Positions 18,924-27,700 of a stretch of 64,000 nt of DNA are shown here, piece after piece. Each line of letters begins with the position of its first letter. Position 1 is the first letter of the stretch. Source of the DNA: Arcanobacterium phocisimile (lineage in GTDB: Bacteria > Actinomycetota > Actinomycetes > Actinomycetales > Actinomycetaceae); assembly GCF_016904675.1 (NCBI RefSeq), contig NZ_CP070228.1:124001-188000 (forward strand), given 5' to 3'. The position numbers were made by a program, and so were the translations under genes. The notes below the pieces were generated by a model. That model searched no databases. It was not told the DNA's origin and saw only the letters and a program-made list of their open reading frames with translations.

Positions 18924-18956
18924 ATTCACTATATGCACCAGTTGCATATAGTGAAT
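18924..18956. promoter_or_regulatory. Perfect 14-bp inverted repeat, operator of the antitoxin-chaperone pair
   Basis: ATTCACTATATGCA (18924-18937) and its exact complement (18943-18956) flank CCAGT. It starts 14 bp after the toxin-candidate stop and ends 12 bp before the antitoxin ATG. The left arm overlaps TATATT, a -10-like sequence. Xre-type antitoxins usually bind such palindromes to repress their own promoter, so autoregulation is likely. Confidence 0.75.
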
Positions 18957-18967
18957 GGGGGAGGGGC

Positions 18968-19333
18968 ATGCTTAATCGCGAAAGACGTGAATCCATCCGG
19001 AAACGACGGGAACAAAATAAACGCGATCGGCAACTTATTTCTGACCTTGTAGAAATGCGTAAAAAATTAGGGATTGAGCAAGTAGAAATTGCGCAGAAAA
19101 TGTCAGTTAGCCAGTCAACTATTTCTCGTTTTGAATCAGGGCAAATAAATCCTACACAACAAACTATTCGGCGATATGCCCGCATAGTTGGGGTGAGTAT
19201 AGAATATCGATTAGTTCCAGATGTTGAAATCCGCCACGTAGTTCAAAATGTCGCCGTTTATCAAGAAATACCATATCCACAATACGGAGACACTGATTTC
19301 ACTGTTCATTACTCGGACAAGGTTCAGGCATGA
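18968..19333 (+). CDS. HigA-like Xre-family antitoxin with aromatic C-terminal tail
   Basis: A 121-aa protein. The ATG at 18968 is chosen because GGAGGGG lies just upstream; the longer frame from 18917 would translate the operator palindrome. A charged N-terminal helix leads to a helix-turn-helix domain at about residues 31-85 (LVEMRKKLGIEQVEIAQKM, SQSTISRFESG, RRYARIVG), arranged as in the mycobacterial HigA1 antitoxin. After the domain, a tail of about 30 residues, EIPYPQYGDTDFTVHY at its core, is rich in aromatic and hydrophobic residues. In TAC systems such a tail (chaperone-addiction region) makes the antitoxin unstable without its SecB-like partner. It overlaps the next gene by ATGA. 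Confidence 0.85.
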   Translation: MLNRERRESIRKRREQNKRDRQLISDLVEMRKKLGIEQVEIAQKMSVSQSTISRFESGQINPTQQTIRRYARIVGVSIEYRLVPDVEIRHVVQNVAVYQEIPYPQYGDTDFTVHYSDKVQA

Positions 19334-19749
19334 TGTATGAAACGATGACGTTGGAGCGCGTCAAAGTAGTCAAATCTGGAATAGAGAATCTGATTCGTTC
19401 AGAAAGTGTGCAGATTGATCGAACGGAGAAGTTGAATGTAGAAACAAATATTAGTTTCTACGCTCCGCAAGTTATTGATAACGAGTTCGTGGTTGATATC
19501 GAATTATCCATTAAAGCTCAAATTGCTAGCGTAGATATGCATATGCGTGGAATCTATCATTCCGAAGATGACCTTCAAGCTTTACCGAATGACCGCGATT
19601 GGGAGATTTTTCTTTCCAGGCAAGTAGTTTCTGATATTTTGCCTTATGTGCGAGTGTACGTCTCGCAGCTATGTGGAATGGTAGATATTCCGGCGATTCC
19701 ACTTGTGTTAAAAAATCCTGAATCCATGACGACGGGCGCGCACGCCTAG
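19330..19749 (+). CDS. SecB-like chaperone of the TAC module
   Basis: A 139-aa protein. The N-terminal part has alternating strand-like segments (NISFYAPQVIDNEFVVDIELSIKAQ), and the C-terminal segment SDILPYVRVYVSQLCGMVDIP then AIPLVLK matches the SecB signature in which a (L/F)-x-PY-x-R-x-x-(I/V) helix is followed by a proline-containing loop. The match is closer to the mycobacterial TA-associated SecB than to the E. coli export chaperone. Gram-positive actinobacteria lack a general SecB pathway, so a dedicated role in protecting the adjacent antitoxin is the best reading. Its 3' end overlaps the convergent App1-type phosphatase gene by 42 bp. Confidence 0.8.
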   Translation: MMYETMTLERVKVVKSGIENLIRSESVQIDRTEKLNVETNISFYAPQVIDNEFVVDIELSIKAQIASVDMHMRGIYHSEDDLQALPNDRDWEIFLSRQVVSDILPYVRVYVSQLCGMVDIPAIPLVLKNPESMTTGAHA

Positions 19750-20823
19750 TTCGTATCCGTCTTTGCCACGGATCACTGGTACGCCGTCGCGTTCAACGTC
19801 GCTATCTTCACGGTCCGTGCGGAACGCTTCGGGTGAACCGTGGGAAAGTACTTGCTCGACCGGGTTTAATTCACGCAACGCAATCGCACGCACCCGCGAA
19901 GGATGCTCGCGAGCTAGTTCGTCATAGATCAGCGGATCGTATTGGCCGTCGTCGCCAACAAGGATCCATTCAATCTGCGGAAACATGACCAGCAGGTTTC
20001 GCAGCTGCGTCTTCTTATGCTCCTGCCCGGAACGGAAAAGACCAGTTGGGGTAGGCCCCCAATCGGTCAACAACATTGGTCCGATGGGTAGATCGTTGAG
20101 CTGCATGAAACGCAAAATCGTGGAATACGTATTCCACGCCCCGGTCGACAAATAAAACACGGGTGCTTCCGGCGAGCCGGCGAGCAACGTCTGATAAAAC
20201 TCAGCCATTCCCGGCACCGCTTGCCGGGCGTTTGTGTGTTTGACAAAGGAGTTCCATGCGGCCCGGGCGGCTTGCGGAAGCCAGGTAACTAACACGGTGT
20301 CGTCAATATCGGAGACCAGGCCGAGCGTCGCTTTTGGTGAGACGATCATGACTGGAGCTTTGATAGGCTCACCAGCTATAGGGGTGATTGTTGCTTCATG
20401 CCAGCCTGGTTCAAGCCCGTGATTCTCGACGACGATATCTAAATATCCGCTGCGGTCAGTTCGAGCCGAAATGGTTCGGGTGCCAATGGTTACTGTAACC
20501 GGTAAAAATCCCACTTGGGTAGTGAAGAATTGTCGCCAGCCTCGCTCAGCTTCGGCAGCTTTCTCGTTAGCGAAGGAAATAATCTCATTAACCCGTTGCC
20601 CAGCATAAGAATGGGTGAGACTAGGTAAGAAAGGTAACGTGAATGTCTTATCTTCGGCTTGCGGATCTGACATGATAGCGCGTGCCAAAACACGAACTGC
20701 GCTCGTTGAACCATAACCAGCATAAGCGGTGATGCGTGGGAGCCAGCCAGCGCGGCGACTTTTGACGATACCACGACGGTTAATTGAATCCTCGACGTTG
20801 CGAGCGATATTAGCTAATCCCAT
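19708..20823 (-). CDS. App1-type phosphatidate phosphatase family protein
   Basis: A 371-aa protein with an N-terminal helical part, a beta-rich domain near residues 105-165 (VTVTIGTRTISARTDRSGYLDIVV) and a C-terminal haloacid-dehalogenase-like domain. The catalytic motif DIDDTVLVTWLP (D-x-D-x-T) identifies the App1 catalytic family (DUF2183), whose yeast member dephosphorylates phosphatidate. The bacterial role is unknown. WILVGDDGQYDP is the second acidic motif. Its last 14 codons overlap the end of the SecB-like gene on the other strand. Confidence 0.87.
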   Translation of the reverse strand: MGLANIARNVEDSINRRGIVKSRRAGWLPRITAYAGYGSTSAVRVLARAIMSDPQAEDKTFTLPFLPSLTHSYAGQRVNEIISFANEKAAEAERGWRQFFTTQVGFLPVTVTIGTRTISARTDRSGYLDIVVENHGLEPGWHEATITPIAGEPIKAPVMIVSPKATLGLVSDIDDTVLVTWLPQAARAAWNSFVKHTNARQAVPGMAEFYQTLLAGSPEAPVFYLSTGAWNTYSTILRFMQLNDLPIGPMLLTDWGPTPTGLFRSGQEHKKTQLRNLLVMFPQIEWILVGDDGQYDPLIYDELAREHPSRVRAIALRELNPVEQVLSHGSPEAFRTDREDSDVERDGVPVIRGKDGYELGVRARRHGFRIF

Positions 20824-20899
20824 AGATACAGTCTAACGAAACTTGGCCAGCTGAGGGAGAGGGTCAACTCTTGGCGTGATGCGTGAAACTGCATAGGGA

Positions 20900-22144
20900 T
20901 TAGGCAGACTGCTTTGCCGGTTGCGAGGTGCGAGAGCTGACTACGCCAGCAACAACAACCCATAAAGTAGCCGCAATGAGTAAGGCACTCAACGGCGAAT
21001 TTGGCGTGTTGAGCAGGTAGCCTAACTGCAATCCGCAAATTGTTCCGATCGCGCCAAAACTATAGGACCAACTCATAATCCGAGCGAACTGAGTTCCGCG
21101 GAAGAACACTTGGCGGTGAGTTTCCAAGATAATCACCCGGGCTTTGTTGAATAGAACGTTGAAGAAAATGAAACCGAGCGCGGTATAGAATGTGGCGTTA
21201 TTGCTGGCAATGAGGACGACGGTGATCACAATATTGAGAGCCGAAAGTCCGGCGGTTGCTTGCAAGGCGCGTTTAGTTGGGATGGCTTTGGAGATGCGCC
21301 GCCCAACGAGTGGGCCAACGGTTGCTGCACTACCGAAGGCAATCAGCACCCACCCCATGGCTATCTGTGCCGGGCGCCCGCTCAAGTTCGCTGCCCACAA
21401 GAATACGAGTGAGCCGGTCAATGCTCCGATGACTTGTAAGACGAAGGAAAGTAGTGGCGAAGCTGGGCCGGAGCGGAAAAGATCAAAGAAGAACTGACGC
21501 ATCGGTAGGCGTGCACCGGTTACGGAGAATTCGTCGTCGTCGGCATCAATTAACGCGGGCATCGCGTACGTGTGCCGGGCCCACATTCGGAAACCCGCGC
21601 CGGCAAGCGACAACACCGCGTTGGCAACGAACAGAACCTGCACGGAAAGAACAGACATCCATGCACCGGCCGGGCTGGCAACAACCAGGCCGATAAAGCC
21701 GAGCCAAGCATACAGTGCGGCGTTAAACGACAGTGCGTGTTCTTCGGAATGTTGAGCGAACGCCGCGCCGTAAAACTCTTCGGCGATATCAGATACCGGT
21801 GCGAGGAATAGATCGATCGCAATATATCCGATCAACAGCCACATCTGCGGTATGCCGGTAAACATCAGTGCGACGACGGCGACAACCGACAGTAGAGCTT
21901 CAATGAAGTCAACGGTAATCAGCGTCGTATCCGGAGAATATTTCTTGAGGATATGCGCATAGAGTGGAAAAGCGAAAACACAGAGCTGTTCGGCGGAAGA
22001 AATCAGCACGAATGTGCCCACACTGACCTGGCCAGCAGCAGTAAGCGCGTTCCAACCACCTTCAATCAGGCGATTACCTAAAACTGTGAGGATCAGGCCA
22101 ACAACCATCACCCTGCGCACGCGGCGCAACGTCTGGGAAGACAT
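20900..22144 (-). CDS. MFS transporter
   Basis: A 414-aa major facilitator protein with about twelve hydrophobic segments and no signal peptide. There is a central cytoplasmic loop near residues 195-215 (DADDDEFSVTGARLPMRQFFFD). The substrate cannot be deduced. AAAGG precedes the ATG. It follows the GntR regulator gene by 29 bp on the same strand, with a small inverted repeat in the gap, so the regulator may control this transporter. Confidence 0.88.
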   Translation of the reverse strand: MSSQTLRRVRRVMVVGLILTVLGNRLIEGGWNALTAAGQVSVGTFVLISSAEQLCVFAFPLYAHILKKYSPDTTLITVDFIEALLSVVAVVALMFTGIPQMWLLIGYIAIDLFLAPVSDIAEEFYGAAFAQHSEEHALSFNAALYAWLGFIGLVVASPAGAWMSVLSVQVLFVANAVLSLAGAGFRMWARHTYAMPALIDADDDEFSVTGARLPMRQFFFDLFRSGPASPLLSFVLQVIGALTGSLVFLWAANLSGRPAQIAMGWVLIAFGSAATVGPLVGRRISKAIPTKRALQATAGLSALNIVITVVLIASNNATFYTALGFIFFNVLFNKARVIILETHRQVFFRGTQFARIMSWSYSFGAIGTICGLQLGYLLNTPNSPLSALLIAATLWVVVAGVVSSRTSQPAKQSA

Positions 22145-22154
22145 GAGTACCTTT

Positions 22155-22170
22155 CTAGTGTAAAAACTAG
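22155..22170. promoter_or_regulatory. CTAGT-N6-ACTAG repeat between GntR and MFS genes
   Basis: A perfect 5-bp inverted repeat in the 29-bp gap. HutC-subfamily GntR proteins often bind short palindromes with a CTAG core near their target genes, so this is a possible operator. The short arms make chance occurrence easy. Confidence 0.3.
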
Positions 22171-22173
22171 TAT

Positions 22174-22929
22174 TTAGGCGTGCTCCCCGTGGGAGAACAC
22201 CGTCGATTCATAACGGTAGAGATCGCCGCGATACGTGTGAATGCCCCACTCGATAATATCGCCTGTTTCATTGAAAGCTGTACGGTTGATAGTGAGAACT
22301 GGCTGACGTAACGGAATAGTGAGGAGTTTAGCCTGGCGTCGAGTGGGACGCTCAGCCCCAACCGACTGTGTTGTCGACGCAATAATCATTCCAGATTGAC
22401 GAATCAACTCATACAATCCGTGCTGTTCAAGATCAGCAAAACTTGGCGCGAGATCGGCACGCATCCAGTTATAGAGCAAGGCAATAGGTTCCCCGTCGCG
22501 ATAGCGCAGCCGTTCGAGTTCCAACACCGGTGTGCCGAGTGGACAATCGAGTTGCTGCGCCATTTTCACAGTTGCCGGAACCATATTGTAGGCCAAAATC
22601 TCGGTGCTCGGATGCTGCCCTCGAACCCGCAACTCTTCGTTCAGCGACGTGAGTTTCAACAGTCGATGGCGCGGCTTGGGCGCCACAATAGTGCCCTTGC
22701 CTCGCCGCCGGATCAGCAGTCCTTGCTCCACCAACGTTTGCATGGCACGCCGGGCGGTTGGCCGGGAGACCTTGAGCCGATGTGCCATCGAAATCTCGTT
22801 CTCGATTGCCGTGCCGGCAGACAATTCGCCGGCAATAATGGCACGCTCGATCGGCTGCGATATTTGCACATGGAGTGGAATATCTGAGGTCCGATTGAGT
22901 TCGATCCGAGGTGCGTATGGGTGGAGCAT
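22174..22929 (-). CDS. GntR-family (HutC/UTRA) transcriptional regulator
   Basis: A 251-aa regulator. The winged helix-turn-helix lies at about residues 15-80 (ISQPIERAIIAGELSAGTAIENE, then SRPTARRAMQTLVEQGLLIRRRGKGT), and the UTRA ligand-binding domain at 95-245 (LERLRYRDGEPIALLYNWM, YEYSTVF-like end). Members often sense sugars or amino sugars. Transcribed between pgm (9 bp upstream) and the MFS gene (29 bp downstream), which suggests one unit. No Shine-Dalgarno sequence is visible. Confidence 0.92.
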   Translation of the reverse strand: MLHPYAPRIELNRTSDIPLHVQISQPIERAIIAGELSAGTAIENEISMAHRLKVSRPTARRAMQTLVEQGLLIRRRGKGTIVAPKPRHRLLKLTSLNEELRVRGQHPSTEILAYNMVPATVKMAQQLDCPLGTPVLELERLRYRDGEPIALLYNWMRADLAPSFADLEQHGLYELIRQSGMIIASTTQSVGAERPTRRQAKLLTIPLRQPVLTINRTAFNETGDIIEWGIHTYRGDLYRYESTVFSHGEHA

Positions 22930-22938
22930 AATGATTGG

Positions 22939-24621
22939 TTAGGATTCTAGCGCAGCGGCGACAACAGCCTTGGCTTCGTCTTGAACGCGGGCCAAGTGTT
23001 CGTCACCGTGGAATGATTCGGCGTAGATCTTGTAGACATCCTCAGTACCCGATGGGCGAGCCGCAAACCACGCGTTTTCCGTGGTGACTTTCAGTCCGCC
23101 AATCTTTGCTCCATTTCCAGGTGCCTCAACCAAATGCGCCGTGATGGTTTCGCCAGCTAGCTCAGTGGCAGTCACATCGCTTGGTGCCAACGCAGCCAAC
23201 TTAGCTTTTTCTGCCTTCGTTGCTGCCGCATCGATACGTGCATAGGACGAACCGCCAAACTCGGCCACCAGTTCACGATGCAACTGAGACGGGCTTTTAC
23301 CCGTCACCGCAGTGATCTCGGCCGCCAACAGATCCATAATCAGACCATCTTTATCGGTGGTCCACACGGTACCGTTCTTCCGCAAGAACGATGCGCCGGC
23401 AGATTCTTCACCGCCAAACCCGATCTTCCCAGAGATCAACCCGGGCACAAACCACTTGAATCCGACCGGAACTTCAACGAGCTTTCGTCCGATATCGCCA
23501 ACTACGCGATCGATTAACGACGACGACACCAGCGTCTTACCAACGCCAGCACCAGCCGGCCACTGCGGGCGATGCGTAAACAAGTACTGGATCGCCACCG
23601 CCAAATAGTGGTTCGGATTCATTAAGCCAGCATCGGGAGTAACGATTCCGTGCCGGTCTGAATCGGCGTCATTACCGGTTGCAATATCGAACGGTGAATG
23701 ACCAGAAGCGTCCGGCTTCATGCGTTCAAGCAGCGAAGCCATGGCATACGGGGAGGAGCAATCCATGCGGATCTTGCCGTCCCAGTCCAACGTCATAAAC
23801 GGCCACGCTGGATCAACAACCGGATTAACAACCGTTAAATCGAGACCGTAACGTTCGGCGATTGCACCCCAATATTCGGCTGACGCGCCACCCATCGGGT
23901 CGGCGCCGATGCGCACGCCGGCATCCCGGATCGCTTCAAGATCGATAATTGTTTGCAGATCGTCAACGTAAGCAGACAGGTAATCATGCCCACGCGTGGT
24001 ATCCGCTTTGATAGCGACATCGTACGGAACACGTGGCACATTGCGCCAGCCTTCACGCAAAATCTCGTTCGCACGCTGCGCAATTGCCGAGGTAGCATCC
24101 GACCCTGCCGGGCCGCCGTGCGGTGGATTGTACTTGAAACCGCCGTCGCGCGGCGGATTATGCGAAGGGGTGACGACGATGCCGTCAGCCAAGCCCGGAC
24201 CGGAGGTGCGGACGCCGTCGAACGTGTCAGCCCCATTCGCCGTCAAAATTGCGAGAGAAACCGCTGGGGTAGGAGTCCAAGAATGACGAGCGTCAATCCG
24301 AACTTCGACGTCGTTCGCCGCTAAAACTTCCAATGCAGTACGCTCTGCTGGTTCCGAGAGTGCGTGAGTATCGCGGCCGATATACAGCGGACCATCAATA
24401 CCGTGTGCCCGGCGATATTCCACAATAGCTTGGGTGGTTGCCACGATGTGTGCCTCGTTAAAAGCACCGTCGAAAGCCGAACCACGGTGACCAGAGGTGC
24501 CAAATACAACCTGCTGGGCTGGGTTTGCTGGATCGGGTTCAATGTCATAGTAGGCGCTGATGAGAGCATCGACGTCGATAAGGTCAGATTGCTGAGCCAG
24601 GGTTCCTGCGCGTTCATTCAT
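22939..24621 (-). CDS. pgm: Phosphoglucomutase, alpha-D-glucose phosphate-specific
   Basis: A 560-aa enzyme interconverting glucose 1-phosphate and glucose 6-phosphate, linking glycolysis to glycogen and cell-surface polysaccharide synthesis. Motifs: [10 protein letters not shown] near residue 40; the phosphoserine loop [17 protein letters not shown]; the metal loop [11 protein letters not shown]; sugar-binding GGEESAG; and the phosphate-binding [12 protein letters not shown]. Length and motifs fit the SHNP-type bacterial Pgm. TAGACT (24628-24633) ends 6 nt before the ATG with no ribosome site, so a leaderless mRNA is likely. Confidence 0.96.
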   Translation of the reverse strand: MNERAGTLAQQSDLIDVDALISAYYDIEPDPANPAQQVVFGTSGHRGSAFDGAFNEAHIVATTQAIVEYRRAHGIDGPLYIGRDTHALSEPAERTALEVLAANDVEVRIDARHSWTPTPAVSLAILTANGADTFDGVRTSGPGLADGIVVTPSHNPPRDGGFKYNPPHGGPAGSDATSAIAQRANEILREGWRNVPRVPYDVAIKADTTRGHDYLSAYVDDLQTIIDLEAIRDAGVRIGADPMGGASAEYWGAIAERYGLDLTVVNPVVDPAWPFMTLDWDGKIRMDCSSPYAMASLLERMKPDASGHSPFDIATGNDADSDRHGIVTPDAGLMNPNHYLAVAIQYLFTHRPQWPAGAGVGKTLVSSSLIDRVVGDIGRKLVEVPVGFKWFVPGLISGKIGFGGEESAGASFLRKNGTVWTTDKDGLIMDLLAAEITAVTGKSPSQLHRELVAEFGGSSYARIDAAATKAEKAKLAALAPSDVTATELAGETITAHLVEAPGNGAKIGGLKVTTENAWFAARPSGTEDVYKIYAESFHGDEHLARVQDEAKAVVAAALES

Positions 24622-24686
24622 AACTCTAGTCTACTAAATGTAATTGCATTGGTGTTGGCGCTCGCCTTAGCTCGTGGAAAAATAGT

Positions 24687-24721
24687 GGTGGCTCAAATGT
24701 TGTGGAAACATTTGAGCCACC
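24687..24721 (-). terminator. Rho-independent terminator of the pilus tip gene
   Basis: Arms GGTGGCTCAAATGTT (24687-24701) and its exact complement (24707-24721) with a 5-nt loop. Read on the minus strand the stem is followed by ACTATTTTTCC, a U-run. It lies 25 bp after the stop codon of the large surface-protein gene. Confidence 0.88.
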
Positions 24722-24745
24722 AGATAGGACGTTGTGTCTTAGCTA

Positions 24746-27700
24746 TTAGACGTTGTGCTGACGCCTTATCAGTGTTGTAGTAACTCCGAATAGTCCAAGG
24801 GCGAGGATGCCGAAGAGTGAGATTCCGGGGCCTCCTGAGCGTGGTAGATTTCCGGTTTTAACATCATTAACAGTGATTGTGATGCTATTGTCCTGTCCCT
24901 GGACAGTTCCACTCAGAGTATTGTCAGTTCGGACTTTGACTGCGTCATTATCTAAATAGGTTTCAAGCTTCAACGGTTGTGGAAGAAGGCTGAGGCCTGT
25001 TGGAGCCTTGGTTTCTACAAGGAAATATGTTTGTCCAGGTTTAACCTCGAAAGATAAGCCGTGATCTTCTTGGTTTTCCTCATATTTAATGCTGTGCAGA
25101 ACTTTAGTGTAATCAGGTGAAGACTTGTCCGTATTGGCAGCGTAAACGCTAAATTCTGCACCACCCAAGTTTTCTAAGACAGTCGGCTTGTCCATTTTTG
25201 GATCGTACTCAGCTTTTTTGACCGTTACTTTGCCCTTATTCTCGAGCTTCGCATTATCAAATACGCAGGTAATGTCCGCACCTTTACGTTTATTAAATGG
25301 AATATTGAATTTTACGCCCGGGTTAGAAGGAGACTCAACATTCGTGAACTCGAGGTTCTTGGGTGTAGTTCCTATGCCGGTGGTGTACGTACATTTGGCG
25401 TTCTTTATATCCGTTTGTTTCACAAGTGAAAAGCCCTCTTGTTGGCTTTCGGTAAGGGAAACATCTTTGACATCCGCGGAGCTTTTAACCAGCCATTTGG
25501 CGGTACCCTTTTTATCAGATTCAGTTCCGTTGGAAGTTTTCAGAACGGACTGGCTTTGTGGAGTGCGCTCTTGGAGGTTCGCATCAGTAAATGTTTTGCC
25601 TTCTAAACCGTCGAGAAGAACTTTTTGTTCACCACTGTTCGTGGTGAATTCCCAGCCGGCAGTGTTTGCGTCAGCAGGGAAAGTACGCTGATCATGCTCA
25701 GTCTTTTCTTGTCCGGGCTCTACGATACGTTTTTCTACCGTGATACTTGCTTTACAGTAGTTATCTGACGTGATGTCTCCGTATTCACGCAATTTACCGT
25801 CTTTGTCTTTGCGGTAACGATCCACATCACCATATTCACCGTTGGTTTTGTTGCCAAATTCGTCTAGACCGGAGTTATCAACTGTTACATGTTTAGTGTT
25901 TGGATCGCGATCGAATCCGATAACTCCTGCAACATTTTCTACACAATCGGTTGGTAGAGAATTGTTTTTACGTGTGGCTTTTATGGTGAGGATAGCAGAG
26001 TTACCTGGTTCGAGCTGTCCGTGAATCGCTTCTACTACGGTATTGCCGTTGGCAATGGGTGTGCCAACGTATGCAGACCAGTTACCAACGCTAAAACTTT
26101 TATTAGTAGTCCCTGCAGGAATCGGTGTTGAACTATTATTGCTTTGCAATTCGGTGACAACGAAGTCTTTAGGAATAGTATCGTAAGCAATGAAACCGGA
26201 ACTGGTAGTATCTTTCGAAACATTCTTTACTTCGATGTCCCAGATTACTTCAGTTTCAGAGATATCTTTACGTGTTTTACGAATTTCAAGGTCCACGACA
26301 TTTTCATCTACAGAAATCGATGAGGTTCCGTTGGAATTATATGATTTCGGAGCTAAGCTGTCTCGGGAAACCAAGCTAAAAGCGGGGTTATTGGATTCTG
26401 GATTAGTGATCTGAATCTGTATTTGGTCTGCTGTTGCGCCGCTACTGGCGGTACCGAATCCCAGAATGGAATTTCCGGCTGCCCACGCTTTGCCCCACTG
26501 GTGGCCAGATGGAATACTTTGTCCGGCTCGTGTACGGAGACCACTAATATCCCATCGATGAACGGTGCCATCGAGAGTATTGATGCGTTCTATAAAGACT
26601 TTCTTAACATCTTTCGCAACATCTGAGTTCCAACCGTTTTGAATTCCCCAAATGTAATCTCCAGCGATATGTTGCTTCTTCGTGAAGCCATTATTCGCTT
26701 GTTCTGGGACATAAAGCGGAGTGTAGTCCTCTGACCAAGCGCGCCCAGAACGGTCTTTATTTCGGCCATAATCAGGACCTCTAAGAAAAGAATCAGGCCA
26801 CCAGTCGCTAGTTAGGCGTTTGCTTGTGTTGATCCATTTTTGTGCGTTATTGATCGGTTGAGCAGTGACATTATTGATGTTTACCGAATATAAAGCACCT
26901 GTCCCGGATGTTGAAGCATTCGAGACGACGTATTGCCCATTTTTGGTAAAAGTGCCCACATTTATGCCGCCCCATAGATCATTTGGGGTGGTGGTGTTTT
27001 CTTTTCCTTGGAAGGCATAGTTGTTGGTTCCCGGTGCTGTTACACGTCCGAGGTTCTTAACTTCGCCAGTTACTGGATGAATTTGAAGGAGATGGCCGGC
27101 GGGAAAGCAAGGATCATCTTTTGTGATTGTATAGAATTTTCCTTGATAACCTGCAGGTTCGCTATAAGGTGAGGAATGGTTACCTACTCGGCCTTGACTG
27201 ATTCCGTATAACCAGTTGTCTTCTGGATTATAAGCCAATGCGTTTACCACCCAGCCTGTTTCTTTCCCAATTGTGTTAAAACTGCTTTGTCCGGGAATTT
27301 GTCGGAAAAGCTGGGATCGGTCTCGGCTTTGGGCATCAGGTATAGCAGCGGTCACGTAGGTAGAGACCCCGTTACGTTTTTCTTCGGCGCTCAGAGTTCG
27401 CGGACCTTCTTTGGAAACTACCTTAGAAGCATCAACAGGATCCCCGTGTGAATCTTTGTAGGATTCTAGGCGGGCCAAGATTCTATTTTGAGGATAATTT
27501 TCGTTTGCAACAAAGCCAAGGTAGCGTTCATCGGTAGCGTCTATTGGGGAATAATAGAGTAACGGAACTCGAGTTTTAGTAGTATATTTTGCTGCAATTT
27601 CTTTTAGTGATCCGATAGAAGGTCTGCTTAATTTCCGCTCGCCGGATCCGCCTGCAAAGATTGCCGGTTGTGAGTATCGGGCACGATCTTCACAGAAACC

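Noticed and set aside
18917-18967. An earlier start for the HigA-like antitoxin.
   Set aside because: It would translate the operator palindrome, while the ATG at 18968 has a strong ribosome site.
19330-19749. The SecB-like protein as a housekeeping export chaperone.
   Set aside because: Actinobacteria do not use a general SecB route and the gene overlaps an antitoxin; the TAC reading fits better.
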